This document shows, piece by piece, positions 1 through 8,778 of a stretch of 47,241 nt of DNA. The number at the start of each line of letters is the position of its first letter. The stretch's first letter is position 1. The position numbers were made by a program, and so were the translations under genes. Location: contig REDJ01000097.1 of assembly GCA_007693555.1 (NCBI GenBank), positions 1-47,241 of the forward strand, written 5' to 3'. The stretch is from Bacteroidota bacterium (GTDB lineage Bacteria; Bacteroidota; Bacteroidia; Bacteroidales; UBA7960). The notes under the pieces were generated by a model, which had not been told where the DNA came from, made no database searches, and was given only the letters and a program-made list of their open reading frames with translations.

Positions 1-214
1 CCTGCCGGTCGGATATCCCGATGGCAAGTATTACGGCTTCGTCTAAATCGGCAAGAGCATGAAGCATTGCCACGGCCCCCACATCATCCACGTCGTAATT
101 GAAATCGGTGTCAAAGATCACGCGTACTTTTTCACTTTCCGCCCTGGTGGATGAACAGGCAAATAAGGTAATTGCTGATAGGGAAAGGATAAAAAATTTG
201 ATTGCTTTTTTCAT
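1..214 (-). CDS. Nucleoside hydrolase-like lipoprotein (3' end cut off by window edge)
   Basis: The first 71 residues of a minus-strand gene are present; the rest lies beyond the left edge. The product starts MKKAIKFFILSLSAITLFAC, a signal peptide ending in a lipobox with Cys20 as the likely lipidated residue. It is followed by VIFDTDFNYDVDDVGAVAML, the Asp-rich calcium and ribose-binding signature (DTDxxxDxDD) of the inosine-uridine nucleoside hydrolase family. The family hydrolyses N-glycosidic bonds of ribonucleosides. The leader puts this member outside the cytoplasm, anchored to a membrane. It is the last visible gene of the minus-strand block that begins at deoC, 154 bases after the glycosidase upstream. 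Substrate cannot be told from this fragment. The family call is firm. Confidence 0.85.
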   Translation of the reverse strand, partial: MKKAIKFFILSLSAITLFACSSTRAESEKVRVIFDTDFNYDVDDVGAVAMLHALADLDEAVILAIGISDRQ

Positions 215-368
215 CCGTAAATAATTTTTAGTTTAAGGTCGGATGGAACTCCATGTTTGCTATTTTCATTGGTGTTTGTGTAAATTCGCAAACATGTTCG
301 TTTCATAACTGTTTAATATTATAGTTAATTGTCAATAAAAACATGTGTTAAATGTTAAAGTGTTGGTA

Positions 369-1844
369 TCAGTCCTGCCATAAGCCTCCATAGGGCCACC
401 ACGGGTTTTTGTAATAAGGCGATTCGACCACAATTTTGTGGCCATCACGAAGATAGGTGAGCCTTGCTTTGATCCAATGTTCACCCACCATAATATCCTG
501 GTTAATCTCATCTACAAGCCATTCTTCCAGGATATGTTGTGATTCAACTACCGTTTTGTTGTTTACAATGAGTTCGAGCCTCCTGACTTCCATTTCTGCA
601 GGGCCTCCATCCACTTTCAGGCTGATCTTTTTCCCGATTCTTTGCGAAAAATCAAGGGTAATATCGGGTGTGCCCGGGTAGCCGGTGATTTCTGCAAGCA
701 GGTTGAAAAAATCGCGTTTACGTTTTGACGAAATGCTCCAGTTTACAGGTATGCTCTGGAAACCCTGGTTGTAATCGTACCTTTCATCAGGCAGCCGAAA
801 ATCGAAATAACCCCAGCTTGTGTAACTTTTCACGCTGGCAACAAAATTGTTGTCCTCTTCTCCCCATCCCTGATCAGGATTTCGCCACGGTATATCGTCT
901 TCATTATTCACAAGGGGCATGGGCCTGTAACCACTTTTTTGCCGAACCTCCTTTGATATTTCTGTGATTCGTTTATGATCCTGTACCCCATTCCCATGAA
1001 TAAGAACATAGTCCGACACTTCAATGATATTGTCCGTGGGTACGAGTCCTCCTGCAAGTGAGGTGGTAACATAAAGTGAACGGCCATCTATCTCAATTTC
1101 CTTTACCAGTTTTATCAATTCGTGAACCCGTTCGCATCTCAGTATCTCATGATTGTAGGCCGGAGCAGTGCATTCATTGTTTATTTCAATGATCACGTTG
1201 GTGTATCCTTTGTTAAGTACCCATCGGGTGGCATTTTTTACAGCATTTTTTACCGCATCTTCGTCCTTAAGGGTTCCGTCTTCTCCGAAATAAAACAGCC
1301 CCAGGATAACCACCATGCCCAATTCATCTGCCCGGTCAAGAATTCGCTCTGCACGCTGCATGAAGGGCTCCCTTAGTGAACCATCGGGAGCAAATGCCGA
1401 ATTATCCCACGGAAAACCACTGCAATATCCGTATGGACAACCGCCCTGCAAGTTGAGTGTGAATGCAAGCAGTCCATTTTCCTTCCAGGATGCCATAGCC
1501 TTGATAAATTCGTTTGTATTCCGGTTAGGATCCCACTCTTTGGTATCAGGATATGCCCATTGCCCGCGGGTTTTTTCATTCAGATCATCAAAAACACCCT
1601 GCACAAGCCGGGCATTCATCAGCAGGCCTTCAACCGGATACTGTCCACCATAGGATGTTATCCAGGTTATGCCTTCATAGGTGGGTGAGCCATTGATGTA
1701 AAATTTCTCACCTTCTATGGTAACTCTGGTTTGTCGAAGGGGAGCAGCAGGGTTTTCAGCTGCTTGTCCATGCATAATCATGGAAGAGGTTGCGAAGGAG
1801 AACCATATAAAAAATGCGATTATGTATTTGATATTTGAAATCAT
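369..1844 (-). CDS. Secreted TIM-barrel (clan GH-A-like) glycoside hydrolase, family unassigned
   Basis: This 491-residue protein has an N-terminal hydrophobic signal segment (about residues 5-25, ending near MHGQAAE) and then a single catalytic-type domain. The pattern is that of a clan GH-A (alpha/beta)8 glycosidase. There is a barrel strand VIIEINNE with Glu224 in the place of the acid/base, and a later strand MPLVNNEDD with Glu315 as the possible nucleophile. Residues 100-190 carry a WKENGLLAFTLNLQGG strand and an FDFRLPDE-type strand lies near residue 350. The last 85 residues look like a small beta-sandwich. It shares some character with GH5/GH140-like enzymes but I could not place it in a numbered family. 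It sits 37 bases downstream of GH97, which suggests joint action on one glycan. Catalytic assignments are inferred from position. Confidence 0.65.
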   Translation of the reverse strand: MISNIKYIIAFFIWFSFATSSMIMHGQAAENPAAPLRQTRVTIEGEKFYINGSPTYEGITWITSYGGQYPVEGLLMNARLVQGVFDDLNEKTRGQWAYPDTKEWDPNRNTNEFIKAMASWKENGLLAFTLNLQGGCPYGYCSGFPWDNSAFAPDGSLREPFMQRAERILDRADELGMVVILGLFYFGEDGTLKDEDAVKNAVKNATRWVLNKGYTNVIIEINNECTAPAYNHEILRCERVHELIKLVKEIEIDGRSLYVTTSLAGGLVPTDNIIEVSDYVLIHGNGVQDHKRITEISKEVRQKSGYRPMPLVNNEDDIPWRNPDQGWGEEDNNFVASVKSYTSWGYFDFRLPDERYDYNQGFQSIPVNWSISSKRKRDFFNLLAEITGYPGTPDITLDFSQRIGKKISLKVDGGPAEMEVRRLELIVNNKTVVESQHILEEWLVDEINQDIMVGEHWIKARLTYLRDGHKIVVESPYYKNPWWPYGGLWQD

Positions 1845-1881
1845 AGAATATAGAGTTACTATTTTTATTGTGTATGATTTA

Positions 1882-4056
1882 TCATACCGGAGACACTACC
1901 ACTACAAAACCTCCCAATGGTATCATATCAATGGCGATTTCTTCATCATGCTGTATGTTTTTGGTATCGAAACGGAAGGTCTGGAAGTCTTCCCCATCCA
2001 GGTAAAAAGAGGCCTTGTATTCTCCTGGTTCCAGGAAATCAGGGGTAAAAGAGATGGTTCTGTTATCCTTCTTTCCGTTAATGCCCGAAATATACCATGT
2101 GTCGCCTGATTGGCGGGCCAGGGCCGAGTAATCTCCCGGGTATCCTGCAATAAATTTTATTTCATCCCACACCACCGGTACATCCCTAAGGAATTCAATT
2201 ATGAAATCGGGCTGCTGCCGGACATAATCAGCCCATTCGGCAATATGCAGGAGACCGGTTTCATAGTGCACCACCAGGGCCAGTTCATGGGCGTTGCTGG
2301 TAATTCTGGGATATCCGCCTCTGCGTGTTGACAGGGTAAAGGGTGTATAGTCGGTTGGCCCCACCACATCGCGGATAAAGGGATAAATGGTGTTCTGGAT
2401 GGGGGCAAGCTCAGGCCAGTCGGGAGTTCCATAAAATTCAGCACCCATTACTGCTTCCATGGTCAGCAGATTCGGGAAGGTTTTGGTCCAGCCACGCGGG
2501 ATAGTAGAGCCATGGGTGTTGATCAGAATTTCATTTTTGGCGGCTTCCCTGAAAATATTGATGTACATTTTGATGATCTCCTGTTTGTCGCTGGCAAAGA
2601 AATCCAGCTTGATGCCCCGCACACCCCTTTCTCTGAGAAGCTGGAACTCTTTAACCCTGGCTTCTTCTTCGTAAAAACGATCGCGCGGGCGTGCATTGCG
2701 GTTGCGGGCTGCCAGGATGATCTGCTCGCCCCAGCGATTAAAGTCATCATCACCCAAATGCGTATGTACCACCTCATAATATTCTTCTTCGGGAAAAAAC
2801 CCGGTGTTATAAATAGGCCTGAGTTTGCTGAGTACTTGCTGAGGAACTCCTTCCACACGGAGGTTTGCGACCACTTCATCGGTGAGGTTGAAATACCACA
2901 TCACCCTGTTGTTGGGGCCACCTGAGTTGTACCATATAAACAGCTCCACCCCCTGCTCATGGGCATATTCGATCAACTGGTCAATATTGCCGTTTCTCAT
3001 AATATCCCAGTCGGCATCTACCAGGGAGTATTTCCAGCCCATTTCAGCCGAAAGGTCAACATGGTCTGCAAGGGGAATATAGTCGCTGCTGCTGGCCGGG
3101 TCGTGCCACCAGCTCCATGAAGATATGCCGGGTTTTATCCAGTCAGTATCTTCAAATTCGGTGGGGCGGCTCAAATGGTCTACGATATTAGATTCTACAA
3201 TATCGCCAAGGTTTTGAGTAATGATGGCAAATCGCCAGGGTGTTGTCCAGGGCAGTTTGCTGGAAGGGAATCGGCTAAACAGACCATAGCACTCATATTC
3301 TTCGGGGAATTCGAGCATGTAGTTTCCGCCGGGGGCATGTTGTCTCACGTGCATGCCGGCATAGTGCTCATCCAGATCGGCTTCCGAAACCAACACCCAG
3401 GTACCGTCATCCTTTTCAAAGAGCAAGGGAAGTGCCCAGCCATAACTTACCGGGGCTGATGTGCCGATGGGAATTTCCCTGTCATAGGGAATTTCGTAGC
3501 CCAGGCTCCAGTGGCGAATGGTATCGTAGGTCTGCATCCAGGCTTTGCCACCGGTGGTATTCAGATTAAAGGATGATAATTCGTCGATCACGGTAAACCA
3601 CCGGATCGTATCTTTTGCCGGAAAATGGTAACGGAATGCCACCCCTTCATCGTAGGCACGGAAGGACATTTCAATAATTTCATTCTCCTGGTTCTTAAAT
3701 GCAATGGTGATTTCGTTGCAATTGTTAACATCGTTTATTCGTTTGCCGCTGATAACAGTATACGGCTCGTATATGGATTGTTTTCGGAATGAGTGAAATC
3801 GAAGGTTTTTTGAGAAATCCATGTCTTTACGCACCAGCCCCAACGTTGAGTTTTCCAACGCAGTAAAGGTGTTGCTTTCTGACATGAGAAGAGCATCATA
3901 GGTAACCGTTCCCGAAGACGGGTCAAGGGTTACCTGTACCAGGATATTACCATCAGGTGAGGATACCTGCCAGTTGGTTTGATTCTGTTGGCAGGAGATG
4001 ACAAAAAGCATAGCGCTGAGAAGCGGAAGCAGAAATAGCTGTTTTTTACTTTTCAT
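1882..4056 (-). CDS. GH97 family glycoside hydrolase lipoprotein (retaining type predicted)
   Basis: The 724-residue product starts with a lipoprotein signal (FVISC, Cys22) and has the GH97 architecture: an N-terminal beta-super-sandwich (about 28-305, beginning VSSPDGNILVQVTLD), a central TIM barrel (about 306-620, ISSWSWWHDP onward) and a C-terminal beta domain. GH97 enzymes are calcium-dependent alpha-glucosidases (SusB-like, inverting) or alpha-galactosidases (retaining). Here GIKLDFF places Asp485 where retaining members have their nucleophile, and TMEAVMGAEF supplies Glu534 as the likely acid/base, so a retaining alpha-galactosidase-like enzyme is the better guess. Between the IWYNSGG strand (about 380) and the PRDR segment (about 458) there is a run of about 70 residues that I do not recall in typical members. 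Gap to the DUF1593 gene upstream is 37 bases, so co-transcription is likely. Confidence 0.92.
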   Translation of the reverse strand: MKSKKQLFLLPLLSAMLFVISCQQNQTNWQVSSPDGNILVQVTLDPSSGTVTYDALLMSESNTFTALENSTLGLVRKDMDFSKNLRFHSFRKQSIYEPYTVISGKRINDVNNCNEITIAFKNQENEIIEMSFRAYDEGVAFRYHFPAKDTIRWFTVIDELSSFNLNTTGGKAWMQTYDTIRHWSLGYEIPYDREIPIGTSAPVSYGWALPLLFEKDDGTWVLVSEADLDEHYAGMHVRQHAPGGNYMLEFPEEYECYGLFSRFPSSKLPWTTPWRFAIITQNLGDIVESNIVDHLSRPTEFEDTDWIKPGISSWSWWHDPASSSDYIPLADHVDLSAEMGWKYSLVDADWDIMRNGNIDQLIEYAHEQGVELFIWYNSGGPNNRVMWYFNLTDEVVANLRVEGVPQQVLSKLRPIYNTGFFPEEEYYEVVHTHLGDDDFNRWGEQIILAARNRNARPRDRFYEEEARVKEFQLLRERGVRGIKLDFFASDKQEIIKMYINIFREAAKNEILINTHGSTIPRGWTKTFPNLLTMEAVMGAEFYGTPDWPELAPIQNTIYPFIRDVVGPTDYTPFTLSTRRGGYPRITSNAHELALVVHYETGLLHIAEWADYVRQQPDFIIEFLRDVPVVWDEIKFIAGYPGDYSALARQSGDTWYISGINGKKDNRTISFTPDFLEPGEYKASFYLDGEDFQTFRFDTKNIQHDEEIAIDMIPLGGFVVVVSPV

Positions 4057-4093
4057 GTGTAATTTATTTACGATTACTTAAAATAATTTTATT

Positions 4094-5422
4094 TTAATCT
4101 ACATTCAAGATCACTCTCCTGTAGCGTGTCATAGGAAAAGATGCATTGTCTTTAACTTCACATATTACATGAATGGTTTTTCCAGCCGCATCTGAAGGAA
4201 CAGTCATTTGTGCCTCAGGATTGTCATTATTTTGAATTTCAACGGACGCTCCATAAGTTCCGGCTTCGGGATAAACCCACCAATTGAAGATCAGCTCATC
4301 GCCATCGGGATCGTAAGTGGGTGAAGCATCCAGCTTTATAGCACTTCCGGGCTTAACCAGGAGATTCTGAGAATGGGCCAACTTAACGACCGGGGCATGA
4401 TTGGCGTCTTCAAAGTTTGAAGCAGCAGTCCATTGCATACGTGCAGCAAAATCTTCCTGTATAGGGATGATGAAACGCCACAAGGGTTTAAGGTTGTCGC
4501 CATCATCTTCAGCGTCGATCCAGAAATTGCCAGGCCCAATCCTTTCAAAGCGGCCACCCCAACCACCCCATGAAGGATTTTCGTGGCTGCGCATACCGGT
4601 ATTAATCACATGGAAGAAGGCCGGTGAGTCTCCCTCTTCCAATTCATCGCGATCGTAGATAGCTCCAAAACTGCTTACCTCCTTTATGTTACGTGTAGTC
4701 CATTCCCGGGTATAAACTTCGTGGTCCTTTAATGGATTCAAGCGGTCCCAGGCGTAGGCCACCACGCGCCAGAACTGACTTTGATTCAGGATATAGTTTA
4801 CCTGTGGAAACTCCTCATGCATCCACTCTCTTAAGTCGTCCTGCTCGGCAATGGCATAGATCCATGCTTTTTCAGATGCTTTTTCCAGTTGGTCGGGGTA
4901 AGATTCTTTAATGCGGTAAAGGGCCTGTGCAATATTGTTGAGTCCGCCCCATGCCTGCAACCAAACCGGGCGGGGGTCATCATCCAGCAATACTTCCACT
5001 ATTTTGTTTGATCCGGGAGTGTCCCATCCTTCACCCACAGCAGCTCTGCCTACTTGCTCCATCTGACCTACGTAGATCTTTGATTTCAGATATTCAGGTT
5101 CGGGAAAACCTGGATGGTGTGCCTTTAGATTTGGATATACTCTGGCATATTCGTCGATCATGTCGTGCATCCACTCCGTACCATTGCCCTGAAGGTGCCA
5201 CATAGAGTTGGTGTAAATCAGGGCTTCAATGTCGAAATCGGTGGTATAAAGCAGGAAGCGCAGAAAAGAAGCCTTATCGTCGGTTTCGCCATCGGTGGTT
5301 ACGATGATGCGGGGCCGCTCGGCTGGTTCATCTGCCAGCGATGTTGAACAACTGTAGATTATTGCTGCCATGACCAGGCAACAAATGAACGTTGTAAGTT
5401 TACGAAGCATTGATGTTTGCAT
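4094..5422 (-). CDS. DUF1593 (nucleoside-hydrolase-like) lipoprotein with C-terminal Ig/PKD-like domain
   Basis: The preferred start is the Met codon at 5422, because the following residues form a clean lipoprotein signal (MAAIIYSC, Cys25). An upstream in-frame start at 5500 would overlap the previous gene and add a polar tail ahead of the signal. The 442-residue product carries a DUF1593 domain from about residue 38 to 310, opening with RIIVTTDGETDD. This resembles the Asp-rich first loop of nucleoside hydrolases with DTD altered to TTD. The last 100 residues (APVVKLAHSQ, YDPDGDELIFNWWVYPE) look like a PKD/Ig-like beta-sandwich that could bind glycan or protein. DUF1593 proteins are common in Bacteroidota polysaccharide loci, and to my knowledge their substrate is not firmly established. 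The gene sits between a true nucleoside hydrolase and GH97. Confidence 0.85.
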   Translation of the reverse strand: MQTSMLRKLTTFICCLVMAAIIYSCSTSLADEPAERPRIIVTTDGETDDKASFLRFLLYTTDFDIEALIYTNSMWHLQGNGTEWMHDMIDEYARVYPNLKAHHPGFPEPEYLKSKIYVGQMEQVGRAAVGEGWDTPGSNKIVEVLLDDDPRPVWLQAWGGLNNIAQALYRIKESYPDQLEKASEKAWIYAIAEQDDLREWMHEEFPQVNYILNQSQFWRVVAYAWDRLNPLKDHEVYTREWTTRNIKEVSSFGAIYDRDELEEGDSPAFFHVINTGMRSHENPSWGGWGGRFERIGPGNFWIDAEDDGDNLKPLWRFIIPIQEDFAARMQWTAASNFEDANHAPVVKLAHSQNLLVKPGSAIKLDASPTYDPDGDELIFNWWVYPEAGTYGASVEIQNNDNPEAQMTVPSDAAGKTIHVICEVKDNASFPMTRYRRVILNVD

Positions 5423-5499
5423 AGTTTTCAGGTTTTTGTTTACAATCTTAGCTTTAGTGTCGGGCTGACTGGAAGTTGCCCTGTCACTGATTATTATCA

Positions 5500-6519
5500 T
5501 TAAAAATCATCAAGCATAAACGAATAAATGATTTCGGCCATCTCTTTCGGGTCTTTTTTCAAAACCAGGTAGGCATGGTTGGTGGGCCGGTCGTTGACCT
5601 CCATCCAGTAATTGCCTCCGGTGCTGTCGGCCACGCAAATACCGTTTTCAACAATATTCCAGTATTTTCCGATTCCGCCCCTTACCGTGTAAAGAACAGA
5701 TGTCTGATCATAAGTGGAATTAGGCGTAATCGTTCCGTCCTGATAGTATTCCTTCATCCAGGGTGCATAGCGGCTGAAATGTTTATACCCCACGTACAAT
5801 GGAGAGTTTTTTCCTGCTTCTGAAAGTCGGGGCCCTGTTTTGATCTCAACCCCAATCTCATAGCCAGAGAAAACAATAGGAACCGTTAGGTTTTCCAGCA
5901 CATACTTTGTAACTCCGGGCATACCACCATAAAAGTTCCATTCCCATTCCCCGCCGGGGAATTTTCCACCCATAATGGAAAACTCTTTTACCTTGAGCTC
6001 AATAAGCTCTTTTCCGGTAAGTGGTGAATACACATCAGGGCCGGATTGAATGAGATTCCTGATGTTGGCAAGTGGTCCTGTGGTAATGATCACTACGCTG
6101 TTATCGGGTTGAGATGCCAGGATTTTCCGGTAAAGGTCAGTTGCAAGGGGTACATCACTGTTGGTGAGTTCATGATGAAAGGCTTCGGCGATGGGCCGGG
6201 CATGCTGCCAGTCAAGCGTAAAGGTATCATGAGATCTTACCCCGATTAGAATTTCCGGATTTCCATAATAGCGGTTGATAGCGTCAATGGCTGGTACAGT
6301 GTATTGCTCGGGGTTCCATAGCATAATGGCCAGGAGCTCACATTCGCCCCTGTTTTGAAAATTATGCAACATGGCAATGGCCCCCAGGTCATCAGCGTCG
6401 CCACCAAAATCGGTGTCGAAAATGATTTTTACTGGTGGTTCAGCGGCTTCGGAACAAGCCATCAAAAGCGGGAAAAGCGCAATTATAAATAAGCTTTTTA
6501 TGGGATTTAAGTATTTCAT
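5500..6519 (-). CDS. Inosine-uridine preferring nucleoside hydrolase family lipoprotein
   Basis: The 339-residue product has a lipoprotein signal (LLMAC, Cys22) followed by KIIFDTDFGGDADDLGAIAM, the calcium-binding Asp cluster of the nucleoside hydrolase family (Asp35, Asp37, Asp41, Asp43, Asp44). The length fits a complete single-domain enzyme. The central VVIITTGPLANIRNL segment matches the family strand that precedes the active-site loop. Family members break the N-glycosidic bond of ribonucleosides to free base and ribose. The exported location would release ribose outside the cytoplasm, with ribokinase and DeoC of the same block handling the sugar inside. Specificity is not readable from sequence, and in polysaccharide loci such proteins may act on other ribosides. 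The stop lies 77 bases before the preferred start of the DUF1593 gene. Confidence 0.9.
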   Translation of the reverse strand: MKYLNPIKSLFIIALFPLLMACSEAAEPPVKIIFDTDFGGDADDLGAIAMLHNFQNRGECELLAIMLWNPEQYTVPAIDAINRYYGNPEILIGVRSHDTFTLDWQHARPIAEAFHHELTNSDVPLATDLYRKILASQPDNSVVIITTGPLANIRNLIQSGPDVYSPLTGKELIELKVKEFSIMGGKFPGGEWEWNFYGGMPGVTKYVLENLTVPIVFSGYEIGVEIKTGPRLSEAGKNSPLYVGYKHFSRYAPWMKEYYQDGTITPNSTYDQTSVLYTVRGGIGKYWNIVENGICVADSTGGNYWMEVNDRPTNHAYLVLKKDPKEMAEIIYSFMLDDF

Positions 6520-6621
6520 AGTATTTTTTTTTTTGGAACTTGGATGACGCTGATTGTTATAGTTGATTTGTTGATCCTGAAAATGATTTAATCATATTTG
6601 TCAGCATCATTTGCGTTAATA

Positions 6622-7638
6622 TTATTGATTTATGTTATTATACTTTTTACTGTTTATCCGGATTATCTGCTCCCTGACAAATCTTCCAGATTCAGAAAGA
6701 TGTTTTTCGGGGTCCCAGTTGCCTGAAACTGGAGCACCAGGTTGCAGAGCTGCTGAGGCTTCTTCCTTGTCGAAAACCGACCAGTTGTTCATGCTTAGGT
6801 TTCGCTCCAGTGCCCAGTCGAGCCACTCCTTAGCTTTGTCTTTATGAACAATCATGTCTTGGCCACCATCAGCATGGGATGTGCCCCACTCGGAGATGAA
6901 AAGAGCAATGCCTTTGGAAAGGGCATAATCGCCCATATCTCTTAGTTCTTGCCCATGTGTACCTGCATAAAAATGGAGAGAATAGGCCGTGTTTTTATCA
7001 GGTAAGGGATTATCAGCAGGTTCGTTTACCATTTGGCTCCAGTTTCTTGTTCCGGAGATGATCAGGTTATCGCTATGAGGCCTGATCACTGATGTTACCG
7101 CATTGGTAAAGACAGCTATCTCTTCCCAGCTTTGGTTTACAGGCTCATTAAAAGTCTGCCATAACAGATTGGGGTACCTACCGTACTTTTTTGCCAGGTA
7201 TTCGAAAAACTCCTTAGCTGCTTCAGTATGAATATGGTGGGTGTGCCAATTTACAAGAACATAGATTCCATTATCAATGGCAGCCTGTATGATGGTTTCA
7301 GCAAGTTCAAACTGACCTTCTTTATTGTATATCCAGCCTTGATTCCCCTCTCCGTCGTCGTTTATATCCACTGCGATAGAAACCCTTATCATATCAATTT
7401 TCCAATCTTTCACCAGCCAGTCCACCACATCTTTATTGTAATATTTCTGAGCTCCCCAGATGGACCAGAAAAGGCTCATCCCCATAAGTTGCACAGGTTT
7501 GCCATGCTCGCTAACAATCTGGTTGCCCGATACCTTTAGTCGCCCATGTGTTTCCACCGGAGTTTGAGTGAAGGATGGCGTCATTGAAATCATTACGAAA
7601 AGGATGAGCATTAATGCGGTTTTACAATAGATTCTCAT
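6622..7638 (-). CDS. GH5 family endo-glycanase (endoglucanase-like), secreted
   Basis: The 338-residue protein has an N-terminal signal peptide (about 1-24, cleavage likely after PSFTQ) and one GH5 barrel with no accessory domain. Diagnostic parts are GNQIVSEHGKPVQLMGMSLFW (first strand), IDMIRVSIAV, VLVNWHTHH, WQTFNEP with acid/base Glu165, LHFYAGTHG, and ALFISEWGTSHADGG with nucleophile Glu250. This arrangement is closest to the GH5 group that contains bacterial endo-beta-1,4-glucanases (subfamily 2). The lack of a lipobox suggests a free periplasmic or secreted enzyme. It sits inside the block with nucleoside hydrolases and GH97, 63 bases after ribokinase. Other beta-1,4-glycans such as mannan remain possible. 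Confidence 0.9.
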   Translation of the reverse strand: MRIYCKTALMLILFVMISMTPSFTQTPVETHGRLKVSGNQIVSEHGKPVQLMGMSLFWSIWGAQKYYNKDVVDWLVKDWKIDMIRVSIAVDINDDGEGNQGWIYNKEGQFELAETIIQAAIDNGIYVLVNWHTHHIHTEAAKEFFEYLAKKYGRYPNLLWQTFNEPVNQSWEEIAVFTNAVTSVIRPHSDNLIISGTRNWSQMVNEPADNPLPDKNTAYSLHFYAGTHGQELRDMGDYALSKGIALFISEWGTSHADGGQDMIVHKDKAKEWLDWALERNLSMNNWSVFDKEEASAALQPGAPVSGNWDPEKHLSESGRFVREQIIRINSKKYNNINQ

Positions 7639-7701
7639 ATTCTTTTTTTTTGAATGGGTTTCAAAAGTTAATTGCTTTTCAATTTATTCCCAAAAGGAAG
7701 A

Positions 7702-8616
7702 CTAAAATTGGGAGCTTTCAATCTCATGCAAATTAGGAGCTGAAGGTTGAGCTCCTAATCGTGTTACAGAGATGGCCGCAGCCCTTTGTGCAAAATCGAT
7801 GGCTTCCCGGATAGGTTTTTCAGCTGCAATACTTGCAGCTAGTGCCCCATTGAAAACATCGCCTGCCGCGGTGGTGTCTACTGCTTTCACTTTGTATCCC
7901 GGGATCGCTTCCCTGATTTTCTCATTACAAAGGTAAACCCCCTTGCTGCCCAGGGTAATGATAACTGTTTTAATCCCTTTGGCCAGAAGTTCCGCAGCCA
8001 TTGATGGAATGTCATCCGCTCTGACTTCCTTTCTGCCAGTTAGCAGAGCCGCTTCAGTCTCATTGGGTGTCAGAATACTTACTTTTCTCAGCAGCTCATC
8101 ACTAAGCAGAGCTGCAGGAGCAGGGTTCAGAATTAAAGGGATGCCCATGGACTGAGCTTTATCAGCAATAGCAGCTATTGTTTCCAATGGGGTTTCCAGT
8201 TGTGCAAGAATTAACCTTGCCCCGGTAAATGCATCCTTATATTTTACAATATCTTCTGGCAGCAAATGGCTGTTGGCTCCTGAAGCAACAGAAATACTGT
8301 TTTCTCCGTCGTCAGAAACATTGATCAGGGCCACCCCGGAGTGCGTTCCGGTTTGCACTTTAATGTATTGGGTGTTTATGCCATCTTTACGGTAGTTTTC
8401 AATAGCCTGCAACCCGAAGGAGTCATCGGCCACACAGGCTATAAAGGTTACTTCTGCTGCGGTACGTGCTGCGGCAACAGCCTGGTTGGCACCTTTTCCT
8501 CCAGGAATAACAAAAAATTCATTCCCAAGAATAGTTTCTCCCGGTGCCGGAATCCGTGGTACTTTTAATACCATATCGGTATTGGAACTGCCTACAACTA
8601 TTATTTTTTTACTCAT
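7702..8616 (-). CDS. rbsK: Ribokinase (PfkB family), possibly acting on 2-deoxyribose
   Basis: A 304-residue cytosolic sugar kinase of the PfkB family, the usual length for ribokinase. The N-terminal substrate motif (SSNTDMV, with PGGKGANQAVAAARTA at 38-53) and the C-terminal motif DTTAAGDVFNGALA (247-260), with catalytic base Asp253 in the AGD anion hole, are intact. The ITLGSKGV and LTPNETEA segments are also typical. It phosphorylates D-ribose to ribose 5-phosphate with ATP; related enzymes phosphorylate 2-deoxyribose. Because the gene directly follows deoC, whose product consumes 2-deoxyribose 5-phosphate, a deoxyribokinase role is a reasonable alternative. The two exported nucleoside hydrolases downstream favour ribose. 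The gap to deoC is 162 bases, longer than others in the block, so an internal promoter there is possible. Confidence 0.93.
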   Translation of the reverse strand: MSKKIIVVGSSNTDMVLKVPRIPAPGETILGNEFFVIPGGKGANQAVAAARTAAEVTFIACVADDSFGLQAIENYRKDGINTQYIKVQTGTHSGVALINVSDDGENSISVASGANSHLLPEDIVKYKDAFTGARLILAQLETPLETIAAIADKAQSMGIPLILNPAPAALLSDELLRKVSILTPNETEAALLTGRKEVRADDIPSMAAELLAKGIKTVIITLGSKGVYLCNEKIREAIPGYKVKAVDTTAAGDVFNGALAASIAAEKPIREAIDFAQRAAAISVTRLGAQPSAPNLHEIESSQF

Positions 8617-8778
8617 AATAACCCGGTTTTTTGATTATAAATTAAAACAGGTGAGCTACCTGGGACACCCACCTGTTTTCCTTTTTTTCCAACCTTATTT
8701 ATGAAAAAGAACCAACAATCATCCAGGTATACTTCAAACCCACTTCTCCACCTATTATTTACTAAAAATTCTATAACA

